NCBI RefSeq assembly: GCF_902686445.1
Contig: NC_062218.1
Span: 131,248,594 to 131,312,593 of the forward strand
Length of the DNA: 64,000 nucleotides
Direction: 5' to 3'
Source of the DNA: Sciurus carolinensis
Lineage: Eukaryota > Chordata > Mammalia > Rodentia > Sciuridae
This document shows positions 44,701 to 53,930 of the stretch, piece by piece; within the stretch, counting starts at the first letter, position 1, and every line of letters starts with the position of its first letter. Position numbers and translations under genes: made by a program. The notes beneath the pieces were generated by a model. That model was not told where the DNA came from and searched no databases. It saw nothing but the letters and a program-made list of their open reading frames with translations.

Positions 44701-45764
44701 GCTGTGTGCATCATTCCTGATTCTTCCAGCCTGTGTTTTCCTAACGCCTGCTCACCTACCCCTTCCAGATGGTCCTCCTGATCTCAGGGCTCCCACAAGA
44801 CACCACTTTCTCCCAGAGTGATGTTCATATTTCCATCATTGGCAAACCTAGCAGACTGCCTTTTGACTTTCCAAGTTGTTCTCCCACTCCAATTATTGTT
44901 TATGATCCTCAACACAACCTCCCAGGCAGGCAGGGCAGGTGCAGTTATGTCTGTTCTCTTGATTAAAACATTGAGGCTGGGAGAAATTTTGAGGTAGGCG
45001 TGGAACTGTGAAATGAGTTGTCACAGGTCCTGGCCTCTTGGTTTCCAGGAAAGAACTCCACCCATTGTTGTCCTTCTTGGCCTTGGTGCTAGCAGTCCAC
45101 ATCCTGGCCTTCTTCATCCACCCCTACTTCCTTGAAACCATACCTGTGGTTGACAGGAATCCTCATGGCGCCAAGCTCTATGTACCACTGTGCTCCAGGA
45201 ACTCTATGGGTCTCTATTCTGCCACCTACACGCCCTGAGGCCTCCAGGACAGTCACCTAGAAAGATAAATATTTACTGAACTCAACAAGGCCAGTCACAT
45301 CCCCTCCACACAACACTCTCCTCCTCCCTCTTGGCAGGCCCAGATTTGCCTCTTTCTGAAGTCTCCCTCTGTCATGGGGAGAGATCAGTTGCTCTTCTAC
45401 CCTTTCCATCCCAGTCTATAGCCCTAGACCTGGTCTTTGGCCCCAGTTCCATAGGGCTATCCACCACCTGCTGTCCTACCTCCCTGCTCAGAGCCCAAGT
45501 CCCCTAAGAGATACTCTCCCAAGCACCGTTGTGTACCTGGTGGCCAGCGTCCTGCAGAGTCTTGGCAGCGGTGAGCCCAGCCATGCCTGCTCCAATCACC
45601 ACTATCCGTTTTCTTTCAGCTGTCTGCCTCAGCCCATCTTGAGCCAGCTGTATCAGCTCTTCATACTGGGGGTCTTCAAAGCATTTGACAAGTTGGTCAT
45701 CGAAGGCTTCAGTACTCACGCCCAGCACGGACAGGAGGGCCAGAACCAGCCAACCTGGGAACAT
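40919..45764 (-). CDS. LAO1: Secreted L-amino-acid oxidase (six coding exons, intact)
   Basis: A flavoenzyme that oxidatively deaminates L-amino acids to 2-oxoacids, ammonia and hydrogen peroxide. Coding exons (minus strand): 45,764-45,537; 45,256-45,144; 44,342-44,141; 43,260-43,192; 43,053-42,917; 41,750-40,919. All introns are GT-AG, phases agree and the 1,581-bp sum gives 526 residues without a stop. Residues 1-20 are a hydrophobic signal peptide. The Rossmann FAD motif GAGMAG is at 58-63, and a second FAD contact region is [12 protein letters not shown]. The C-terminal FAD/active-site motif [10 protein letters not shown] is at 478-487. Several N-x-S/T sites (NQT, NES, NCS, NLS, NGT) fit a secreted glycoprotein. 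Length fits LAO1 better than IL4I1, which has a long C-terminal tail; the paralogue choice is the main doubt. Confidence 0.9.
42917..43053 (-). CDS. LAO1: LAO1 coding exon 5
   Basis: 137 bp, [20 protein letters not shown] to FFQDP plus two bases of a split Arg codon. Matches the helical domain of IL4I1/LAO family members. Donor CCCAG|GTGGGA. Confidence 0.9.
43192..43260 (-). CDS. LAO1: LAO1 coding exon 4
   Basis: 69 bp (23 codons), [20 protein letters not shown] then STK; part of the helical substrate domain. Acceptor CATGCCAAG, donor CCAAG|GTCAGT. Confidence 0.88.
44141..44342 (-). CDS. LAO1: LAO1 coding exon 3
   Basis: 202 bp, starts with the last base of a split Arg codon. Encodes [16 protein letters not shown] through FNESLRK, with N-x-T/S sites NQT and NES. 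Acceptor ACTCTGCAG, donor AAAG|GTAAGA. Confidence 0.9.
45144..45256 (-). CDS. LAO1: LAO1 coding exon 2
   Basis: 113 bp, phase 0 to 2. Encodes [20 protein letters not shown] onward to VNHR, the second FAD-contact region. Acceptor CTTTCTAG, donor CACAG|GTATGG. Confidence 0.9.
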
Positions 45765-45793
45765 AGTTGTGGAGATGGCAGTCAGGCAAATAG
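45537..45793 (-). CDS. LAO1: LAO1 first coding exon (signal peptide, Rossmann start)
   Basis: The acceptor TTGGTCCCCAG places the exon start at 45,793, leaving a short 5'UTR before the ATG at 45,764. I chose this ATG because the hydrophobic run [15 protein letters not shown] follows directly; an in-frame upstream extension to 45,926 would lie in the intron. Encodes residues 1-76, including [18 protein letters not shown]. Donor CAG|GTACAC. At least one upstream non-coding exon is expected but not located. Confidence 0.85.
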
Positions 45794-46474
45794 CTGGGGA
45801 CCAAGGAAGGCCAGTTTTAATCCTTGATCTGTGGAGGATCATATCACTGAACCTGTGATGCAACATCCTGGCACTCCTGTTTCTTTCCTCCCTACTAGAA
45901 TGTTCATTAGTCATGGGACCTTCCATGCTTGCCTTCCGTCACTCCCACTGGTCAGTAGTACCCACTCAGAGATCAATGCTTCCCATTTAGGGAGTGATAC
46001 AGGCTGCATATCTGCCTTAAGGGCCTCACCTCAACCAGCTGGGTTTCCATGCAGGAGGTCAAGCCCTCAACCAAACAGAATACAAGTGAGATAGATCTGC
46101 CCTTCACATTAGATTTCCCTATCCCCCTTGGGGTTGATAAAATGTTTGTTACAATGGGAAGGCCTTAACTCAATGCAGCGATGGAAGGATGGGGTAAGGA
46201 TGGAGAGCCTGAAGACATTGTTTAATAAACTTACAGTGTCCATGGTAGGCTACCAGCTTCCCAAGACCCAGAGGGACTTCATGGGATCATCTCTTAGAGA
46301 TGAACAAGAGTTATTGAGGTTAAAAAATTTGCCACACTGAGCCTTCATTTCCACACTTGTCTTCCATTTCATTCTGACTCTGTTCTGAGAGAGATGTGTC
46401 ATATCTTCCCTCTAGGATCCTATAAAAGATGTGTATTTTGTGATTGTTGTGTTCCTGTTTCTAAAACTATCATC
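45794..46474. other. Sequence 5' of LAO1 coding exons
   Basis: Should include the first intron and possibly the LAO1 promoter. No CpG island or clear TATA-driven start is visible. Confidence 0.35.
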
Positions 46475-46800
46475 TGCATTATGGGTTGAGTTGCATATTC
46501 CCCAAATTCTCTATTTACATATGGAAGCCCTTAAAGGTAATTAAGTTAAATGCAGGCTATTAGGATGGATCTTACTCCAATCTGATTGATATCCTTATAA
46601 GAAGAGGAAATTTAGACACACAAAGAGGGACACACAGAGGAAAGAACATGTGGGGACACAATGAGAAGATAGCTGTCCAAAAGTCAAAGAGAGGTCTTAA
46701 ATCAAACCTACCATCACCTTGATCTGGGACAACCAGCCACCAGAACCGTGAGAAAATAAATTTCTCTTATTTAAACCTCTTAGTCTGTGACATCCTGACC
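46475..46800 (+). repeat. MLT1-type MaLR LTR
   Basis: The well-known pattern is readable: GGGTTGAGTTGCATATTCCC, TAATTAAGTTAAATG, ATTAGGATGGATCTTACTCC, CCTTATAAGAAGAGGAAATT, CACACAAAGAGGGACACAC and AGAAAATAAATTTCTCTTAT. Solo, old LTR about 5 kb upstream of the LAO1 stop and 0.7 kb 5' of its first coding exon. Confidence 0.88.
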
Positions 46801-46937
46801 TGATTAATAAAATCTATTCTTGTTCCCCAGTGGTGGAGAATAAAAAAATGATTGGTTCTTACCCAGCTCTCTCAGGTCAGGTAGCCACAGACCCTGGAAG
46901 AAAATTCATATTCATTTTTCTTCTTCAATTTTTTCTG

Positions 46938-47150
46938 GTGCCTGGTGTGGTGGTACATGCCTGTAATCCCAGCTGCTTAGGAGGCTGAAACTGGAGGATA
47001 GGAGTTCAAAGTCAGCCTCAGCAAAAGTGAGGTGCTAAGCAATTCTGTGAGACCCTGTCTCTAAATAAAATATAGAATAAGGCTGGGGATGTGGTTCAGT
47101 GGTCGAGTGCCCCTGAGTTCAATCCCTGGTACCCCCTCATCTCAAAAAAA
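46938..47150 (+). repeat. Sciurid composite SINE
   Basis: CCTGGTGTGGTGGTACATGC, CTGTAATCCCAGCTGCTTAG, then ID half GGCTGGGGATGTGGTTCAGT and TTCAATCCCTGGTACC. Confidence 0.92.
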
Positions 47151-47294
47151 TAGGTTATTTGGCCTGAGGGGTTCTCTCCCTCTGCCCCTCCACAGTCACT
47201 GCAGCTGGGTCCTTCTTTGCCTTGGCCACTGCTAGAGTGACGGTTGTAAATGCAAGTTAGGTTTGGTAGCTCACTCTCGCCCTCTCTTTTTAAT

Positions 47295-47374
47295 ATTTTT
47301 GTAGTGGGGATCAAACACAGAGCTGCTTGTGTGCTAAAGAAAGAACTCTACCACTGAGCTACTCCCCCAACCCC
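47295..47374 (-). repeat. Stand-alone inverted ID SINE
   Basis: GTAGTGGGGATCAAACACAG and CTCTACCACTGAGCTACTCC. Monomeric ID on the minus strand. Confidence 0.8.
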
Positions 47375-50300
47375 AAACTTGCTCCTGGAGATCTTTGATG
47401 CCTTTATTTACTCTGCTGGCTAAAGAATTGCCTATCAAGGAACTTGTTATTTTACCAAGGATGCCTAGCGGAGTGCTGGGTAGGTAGTGGTGCTCAACCA
47501 ATGCTCTATCAATGAACACGTGAAGGAGGTATGAGGTTCTGCACCCAACATTGTGGCCAGCAGGGACACAATGCTGACAACCTCCAGAAGACAGTCCATT
47601 GTCTTCTCCCACATTTACCTTTTCATAGACTTGGCTCCTTGGCCAAAAGTGTCTGCTACTCACCCCGTCACAGTGCTTCAGGATGTTTATAACAGAGATT
47701 TCTCCACCTGGGGTTTACCTCAGGGTGAGTCCTATGCTTCCTTCTTTTATGCTCCAGAGTGCATTTTGTCCCCACCCACCCAACCTCTAGCTTCCAGGAC
47801 TCTGGTCTTTTTTCCTCTTAGCCTTTCTGGGAATTGTCACCCTCCCACTCTGCCAGGCCCTTTGCAGGGCGGTGAGGGTTTGGGGCTGCCAGGGGTGTGT
47901 CGAGGGAGTGCAGAGGCTGGAGCAGTCTGGGCTGGAGAGAAGGGGTGGTAGAAAGTAGAGGTAGGTGAGGGGGAGTAAATGTATTGAGGCATAAGCACCT
48001 GCTGCTGTCACATAATCTGGCTCTCTGCTGTCTGAATCCCGGGTCTGTGAAGGAGTTCCTTTAGTTTGGCAGTACTCAGCAGCATACTAGCCAAGCTATT
48101 CAGCAGGAATGCTGACCTCCAGTTTTAGGCCTTCTAATTCCTTCTAGAAGTGCTCCAACTCCACTACTTCTTTCATGCATAGTAACCAGACTGGACAGAT
48201 CCTTGAAGTGCTGGATATTTTGGGAGAGAGGCATAGCACCAGTCAGTAGGTAGGTCAGCCCTGTCACGTCTTAAGCTGAAAGTACTCTGTTTATCTCCAG
48301 AGATCCCTGGGCATAATGTTGAACAAAGACACCAGACAAATGACACCTACTTGCTCTTCTCCTTACGTGATGTTTAAGTACAGGTAGAACTAACCGGTGG
48401 GGATAAAAGTGATAATAGGGCTTATCTCTTGGAAGTATTTCCTGGAATGGAACATAGCAGAACTTTCTGGGAGTGATGGAGATCTATTATATTTTCATCT
48501 GAGTGGTGGTCATTCAAGTGTTTCACCAAATAAGATGTCTGTACTGTACTCAATGTAAATTATTCCTCTGTAAAAATTCAAAACCATAAAAATGCCTTCT
48601 CATGTTAATGTTAAAATTGCTTTTTTTCTAGGTTTAAGAAAAATGAAGGAAGAGACAAGAGTGGAGGAGATGGAAAGCATTCTGAAGAAAATGAAGTGGG
48701 CAGGGGGTGCCCAGAGAAAGAGGGGGAGCCCAAGGCCAAGTGTGAGGCTGCTGGGGATCTGGGCTGGCATCTGTCTAGAGCCTTCTTGTGCTATGCATTG
48801 CCTGCTTTGCTTCTAAGAACTGATTAAGGCCTGAGAAACCCTAAGCACTGATATGTGGAATTTTAAGTAAAACACGGCTAAACTCCAATAGATAAGTCTA
48901 CAAAGTTCCTTTTTAGTTTATGTTTAAAAAAAAGTCAAATATTGAATTTTTGGGGAAACCCCATCCTCTCCTGGGGATGCTTCCTGTTGCCAGGGCCTGG
49001 GATGGGAGTTTGACCTCACTCTTGCTATTCCAGCTCTGATTATTTTACTCACCCCACCTCTACATACCTGGAGGCAGGTCCTTTTATTACTGCTGTTTCT
49101 TGATGAGGAAAACAAAACTCACAGGAATGGGGAACTTGCTATGATGGTCCAAATCACATCACATGTGTGTGTCAGAAATGAGAGTGAGTCAATTCTTCCT
49201 GGTTTCTGAGGACGTGCCAAGCTGTGCACTCTGCTGGGAACTCTGGCAGGGCCACAAAACTAGAACAAATAAGTCAGACATCTGTTGCCACTTCTGGTGC
49301 TGAAGTAGCAACACAGGTGTGCCCACCCACATGACACACAAGCACACATTAGGGCTCAGTGAGCACATCAACTTTCAAGGGTGGACAGTTAGGCTGCCAG
49401 GATGGATCTGCCCCAGGAACTCCTGGTCTGCAAGGTAAGCACCCCACTCAGGAAGGTGGGGAATGGGCTGCTACGAATGTGTCCTGAGGACATGTGTTTT
49501 GATTGAGGGGCACTATCTATGTATGCTAGTGCTACCGGCTCTCTCAGTCACGATGCCTAAGTGGTGGTGTGGTCTGCTGGGGGCCTGGTCCAGTCAAACC
49601 TCTGGTCTTTCAATCCACTCAGAGCCAGCAGAAAGGCTGGATGTAGAAAGGTTGCCTAAAGGAGTGCAAAACCACTGGCATATGGTTTGGAGTCTGTATG
49701 GGAGGAACCTACCCTAGGGTTTCTATTTTAGAAAATCTTGTCCTGGTGGCCTTTTCCTGGGAAAGCCTGTTCTGTGGGGGGGCCTGTCCTAGGGGATCTG
49801 TCTAGGACAGATTGTCCTGGAGGAGCCTGTTTTGGGTGCCTGCCCAGGGAGACTTGTCTTAGGGCAGCCTGACCTCCTTGTCCTCTGATGTGAGGGAACA
49901 GAGCTTGGAGAAGGGAACCCTCTTGTGTTGATTATTGTTCTCCCCAAAGTCATCCCCAGGAGTGAATCTCTTTACTGTGGGTAGAGCTGGTGGAGGTGGG
50001 AAGAGGATGGAAGTAGGAGAGGAATAATGCAGGAACAGGAAGGAGCAGAATGCTGAGTCAGTAAAGGGTGAGGCCTTAAGAAGTGCCCTGCCTGGTGGCC
50101 CTTTGAGACCCCCAGCTTGCCTTCCTCTTTTTGTACCTTGTCTGTCTCCTCCATATTCACTCCTTGGGGTGTGTGAGAATCACCCTGTCTTCTCGTGTTC
50201 CCCTGCATTATACACACAAAAAGAGATTGTCACCAAGCCTTGCCCTGGTTCCTTCCTTTTAGCACTGCTATCTTACTCTGCCCTTGACAGAGCTGTCAAA

Positions 50301-51796
50301 TAGAATGAAGTGAGACCAACAGGTGGGCTGCGAGGGTCATGGGACCCCAACCACACGGCCCACTGCCCTTGCCCTTCCAGTTGAGGATCTTCCCACTTTC
50401 TACTACAAGAATAGTATGGGACCTCAAAAACTTCATGAAGGTGGGAGTGGGGGTGGGGCATGCAAGGCAGGAAGAAGGAAGAGAGAACAGGGACCCAGGA
50501 GAACAGAGAGCTGCTTGTAAAATGTGGTGCGGCAGACACAGCTTACACCCTTGCTTTGTATAGCTTCCGACTCACCTATCCTAGACCACACCCCAACACA
50601 CACACATACACCCTCCCTCTCCTTGAGGCTACTCTAGGACTATCTTACCTTTATGAGAAGATGAAATGACAAGAGGCAGAGAGAAGGGACCCTTCTTGGG
50701 ACACAGCAGTGGTCACTTACTCCACCCCAATTCTCATACCATCTCTTCTCACTGGCACCCTGTCTGGTTCCTCACCAGGGGTGATGTGGTCAGAGGGGGT
50801 CTTGGTCCAGGTGGAGAAAGACTAGACCTCAGGCACACATACTTCCTTCTGGGGAGGCAAGTCAATTAGAGGAAAAGTCACTAGAGGAAAGGAAAGAGTG
50901 TCTGCATGTTTATCCTAAAACTCTGTGCTGTGACAAAATGTTGGGACCACATACATGGGAGCCTGCCTAGGACCTGTAGCACCCATGTCCACTAAGTCAG
51001 GGCTAGAGCCAAGTATCATTGTCTGGGGGCGCGGTAGGTGGTGGTTAGAGTCCTGGACAAGAATTTTCCTGTTGTGTTCCTCTGTAATAAACCTATGATC
51101 CAGATCTTCATGCATGATCTGGATCTTCTGGTCTCTCCCCTGATTTCCAGATCTCTGCTGATAGGCACTGCCAGAGAAGTTTGGGGAGGAGAAAGGAAGT
51201 GGGTAGGATTGAGACTGGGCTGTTAATCCAAACCAAATGCTGATGGCTTTTTGCATGACATCCAGGGAGATGTTCTTATCCTGATGCAATAGGTGACATG
51301 GTTCAAGAGAGTGTACCAATCAGTGGCTCAGCAGGATCAGATCACTTGAGCCTGAGTAGGTAGGTGCCAACCCTTAGTTTCTCCCTCCCACCATGTCTGT
51401 GATCCAGCTACTGTGCTTTGTCTCCCAGCTTCCTACTGGGAGTGAACCTGAATGACCTGGTATGGTTTCATGCCTGGCTCATCTCTCCACCTTTAAACCT
51501 TCTTTCTAGAGGTACACGTGGAGAGAAAGTTTTAACGTGACCAGAAGTCTTTAGGTGTCCTCTGGGAAGAGGAGGGAGCACACTAGAGGGTCTGCTAGTG
51601 GGAGTGGGGCCTGTAGCCACAGCCTTTCCACCCTGGCCCATGTGTCTTCTGGCTACTCTCTTTCTTTTGGAAGTCTGTCTCTTTTGCCCTTTCATCCCAT
51701 CTGGGACACAGTATTGTTCTCCAGTGGTGGGTGGAGTGTTGGCAGTTGTGACTGGGACACCTTCTTCTTGTCCTTCAATCTTTTTATTTATTTTGT
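47375..51796. other. 4.4 kb without an identified gene
   Basis: Higher GC than the left half of the window and many short open frames, none matching a family I know. Two exon-like signals (49,401-49,435 and 50,389-50,450) are noted in findings but not called. No repeats of the common local families are obvious. Confidence 0.35.
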
Positions 51797-51797
51797 T

Positions 51798-51837
<40 letters not shown>

Positions 51838-51880
51838 TATACACACATATATCTATATATATACATAAATATACATACAC

Positions 51881-51913
<33 letters not shown>
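51797..51913. repeat. (TA)n(CA)n compound microsatellite
   Basis: Alternating TA and CA blocks (TATATATA...CACACACA...CATATATA...TATATATA) leading into the T tail of a SINE. Long open frames here on both strands are repeat artefacts. Confidence 0.95.
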
Positions 51914-51928
<15 letters not shown>

Positions 51929-51955
51929 GGTACTGGGAATTGAACCCAGGGGTAT
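51914..51955 (-). repeat. SINE, left part, split by the provirus
   Basis: T tail, GGTACTGGGAATTGAACCC, then GGGGTAT. Interrupted at GGGTAT by the provirus and continued at 58,929. Confidence 0.93.
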
Positions 51956-52164
51956 TGTGGGGGTTCCTGGGAACCCCAGCCTTGGGCGTGGTCAAGATGG
52001 CGCCTGACGCCGAGCCAAAAGCGGCCAGCTATACAGTAAACAACCAGCGAATTCCAATGATTGGCTAGTTAACGATGTGACTAGAGCATGCCCCCTCGTG
52101 TACCCATTCTGCGCTTGCAGCTGTCCGCGTTTATCTCGTGTACTCTCCCCTGATTGATTGAAGT

Positions 52165-52172
52165 GTATATAA
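52165..52172 (+). promoter_or_regulatory. TATA box of the 5' LTR
   Basis: GTATATAA in U3, about 25-30 bp before the purine-rich R region start. An identical box sits in the 3' LTR near 58,661-58,668. Confidence 0.75.
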
Positions 52173-52334
52173 GCCTGGTGGGTGGGAGAGCGAGGGGGAA
52201 CGGAACGGAAGAAGCGGAAGAAGTGGCGGCAGCGGCGGCAGCAGCAGCAGCAGCGGCTGGAGCTGAGCTGGAAGGAGGGAGTACGCGGGAGTGGAAGAAG
52301 CTGGGAAAAGGGAAGCTGGGAGTGCGCAGAAGCT

Positions 52335-52345
52335 AGGGGTAAGAG
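52335..52345 (+). promoter_or_regulatory. Splice donor candidate inside the LTR
   Basis: AGGG|GTAAGAG is a near-consensus 5' splice site downstream of the TATA box, within transcribed LTR sequence; the same site exists in the 3' LTR. It would allow LTR-initiated transcripts to splice into flanking DNA. Confidence 0.5.
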
Positions 52346-52369
52346 AAGCGTAGGAAAGGAACTGTGCAC

Positions 52370-52375
52370 AATAAA
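52370..52375 (+). terminator. LTR polyadenylation signal
   Basis: AATAAA in the LTR (partner at 58,866-58,871). Cleavage would follow about 15-20 bp downstream and define the R/U5 border. Confidence 0.8.
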
Positions 52376-52434
52376 CTTCCAAAGCTTCAGACATTTGTCG
52401 TGTCCCTCTCTGCGGCCAGGGGGGACCCGATAAC

Positions 52435-52452
52435 TGGTGCCGAAACCCGGGA
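52435..52452 (+). promoter_or_regulatory. Primer binding site for tRNA-Phe
   Basis: TGGTGCCGAAACCCGGGA is the perfect complement of the last 18 bases of mammalian tRNA-Phe including CCA. It lies two bases after the LTR, as expected. Phe priming is characteristic of IAP-like class II elements; most other betaretroviruses use tRNA-Lys. Confidence 0.93.
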
Positions 52453-52474
52453 AGATGAAGGCCTTATAAAAGAA

Positions 52475-52486
52475 AACAAGGTAAGA
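52475..52486 (+). promoter_or_regulatory. Major splice donor candidate in the leader
   Basis: AACAAG|GTAAGA matches the 5' splice-site consensus and lies 28 bp after the primer site, where a retroviral major donor for the env mRNA is expected. Confidence 0.65.
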
Positions 52487-52529
52487 TATTTGAAAAAAAT
52501 TTTTTTTGTATACAAGTTGAACCGGTTAT

Positions 52530-52556
52530 AAAAAAAAAAAAAAAAAAAAAAAAAAG
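52530..52556. repeat. Poly(A) tract in the provirus leader
   Basis: About 26 consecutive adenines between the splice donor and the CpG-rich tandem array. Confidence 0.9.
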
Positions 52557-52560
52557 GGTG

Positions 52561-52815
52561 TCAGGATGCGCCATTGGCGGTCCTGGGGACACGCGGAGTG
52601 CGGTCCGGTTGAAAGGTATCAGGAGTCCTGACGCGTAGAACGCGGGTTGAAAGGTATTGGGGTCCTGACGCGTGGAACGCGGGTATCGGGACGCGCCATT
52701 AGCGGTCCTGACGCGTGGAACGCGGGTTGAGGGGTACCGGGATCCTAACGCGTAGAACGCGGGTCGGGGGGGTATCGGGACACGCCATCAGCGGTCCTGG
52801 CGCGTGGAACGCGGT
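52561..52815 (+). repeat. CpG-rich tandem repeat array in the 5' leader
   Basis: Five copies of a core ACGCGTRGAACGCGG (starting at 52,631; 52,668; 52,711; 52,748; 52,799), spaced 37, 43, 37 and 51 bp, with an interspersed CCATTAGCGGTCCTG module at 52,571, 52,697 and 52,786. Each core contains the self-complementary hexamer ACGCGT (GCGCGT in the last). No protein is encoded. It sits where retroviral dimerisation and packaging signals lie. Confidence 0.88.
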
Positions 52816-52997
52816 CTAATTAAAGTGAAAGTAGAAACACGCTTGGAGCGGTCCAATTAGGTAGTACGTGAAAAGCCGCTATAAAAATTTTAATGCGCAC
52901 TTGATAGTTTTCCCTTCAGTAATTTTGTTGCTCCTGGCAGCTAGGCCACTGTTTGTTATTGTAATTACCATAACTAAAGCTATTCAAATTAGTAACA

Positions 52998-53930
52998 ATG
53001 GGGTCTGAATGCAGCAACCCCTCAGGGAACCATTAAAAAACAATGGGATGCCATTGAGGGAAAAAAACAGCCAAAGTAAGAAAAGTCGCTTAGTGTGCCA
53101 CAAGGGGGATCTTCATGAACAGGATTTAATAGTAACAGAAAAGAACGCTTAAAGAGAATAAAGTGAGGAAAGATTGAGCGGTGGTGACTTACAGAATAAT
53201 TGCTCAAAAAATCTAAGAACAAGGGAAAAAAGGGAACTAAGTCTAACATAAAGAACCCCCAAAAGGAATAACCAAGTGGTAGTGAAAACTTAGGAACAAG
53301 GGGAAAAGGTAGGAGAAACCTAAGCCTAATAAAAAGAGCTTCAAAATTTGTAGAACCTGCCCGTATTTGAGAAGCAAATGGAGATACCATCAACCATTAG
53401 AAAAACTTTAAAGAGGCAGTTAAGACTATTGGAGACAGGTATGCAGAGCAGTGTTATCTGGAGAACAATGGCTAATTGGGGAAGCTCAGTAGCAAGAAAT
53501 AGCTGTTGAAACTGCTTGCAGAAACATAGTGGCAAGGTTTCCCGATAGAAATGTTAATAGTAGAAGGCCAATACGTTTCAATAGATGCACAAAATCAGCA
53601 GCAAGGAGATAATGCCCTAACAAAAGATAAGAGATAACTATAGTAAAATCTGTTACACCTTATGCCCCAGGGCTATGTCCAAGATGCAGAAGAGGAAGTC
53701 ATCGGAATAGTGCCTGTCAGCCTATTAGAGATAGGGAGGATAATTTCCTAGGGTCGAATCCTGAACTTCAAAAAAACGGGAGACAGGGCCCTCCCCGGGG
53801 CCCGCAACAAATATACGGGGTAATTCAACAAGTTCCCCGACGGTGGTATCCTCCCACAGAGAAGGGGAGCGCAGAGCCACCTCAGGAAGTGCCGGATTGG
53901 ACATCTGTGCCACCTCCAGACTCATACTAA
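52998..53930 (+). pseudogene. Collapsed gag of the class II provirus
   Basis: A candidate gag start is the ATG at 52,998 (MGSECSNPSG, a possible myristoylation signal), but stops follow within 15 codons in that frame and recur in all frames. Only about 630 bp separate this start from a recognisable nucleocapsid zinc knuckle, so matrix and capsid are mostly deleted. The C-terminal frame 53,631-53,930 is open for 99 codons and shows CPRCRRGSHRNSAC, a C-x2-C-x4-H-x4-C knuckle. It overlaps pro, with a -1 frameshift heptamer at 53,771-53,777. No functional Gag can be made from this copy. Confidence 0.85.
53771..53777 (+). promoter_or_regulatory. gag/pro -1 ribosomal frameshift heptamer
   Basis: A AAA AAC in the gag reading frame, the X XXY YYZ slippery site used at gag/pro junctions of betaretroviruses. 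The protease frame is -1 relative to gag and open through this point. Downstream, GGGAG (53,778-53,782) can pair with CTCCC (about 53,791-53,795), and the loop GGGCC can pair with a later GGCCC, an H-type pseudoknot candidate. Confidence 0.85.

Larger units (their letters stand above)
51956..52432 (+). repeat. 5' LTR of the class II provirus
   Basis: 477 bp, begins TGTGGGGG and ends CCCGATA (unusual TA end instead of CA). U3 has a YY1-like CAAGATGGCG, a back-to-back CCAAT/ATTGG pair (TTCCAATGATTGGCT) and a TATA box GTATATAA (52,165-52,172). R includes GGC/CAG triplets and an AATAAA signal at 52,370-52,375. Differs from the 3' LTR at three sites, each T here and C there; two are in CpG context. 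Confidence 0.97.

Noticed and set aside
40919..45926. Calling the oxidase IL4I1
   Set aside because: The length of 526 codons and the short C-terminus without the long IL4I1 tail favour LAO1, although I could not run a phylogeny.
51468..52068. Long overlapping open frames on both strands near the microsatellite
   Set aside because: They are created by TA/CA dinucleotide repeats and continue into the SINE and LTR; low-complexity YIYIY/HTHTH translation, not a protein.
51992..52394. Antisense frames of 125 and 87 codons in the LTR (repeated at 58,488-58,890)
   Set aside because: Serine/cysteine/leucine-rich translations of the GC triplet run, present only because the LTR is duplicated.
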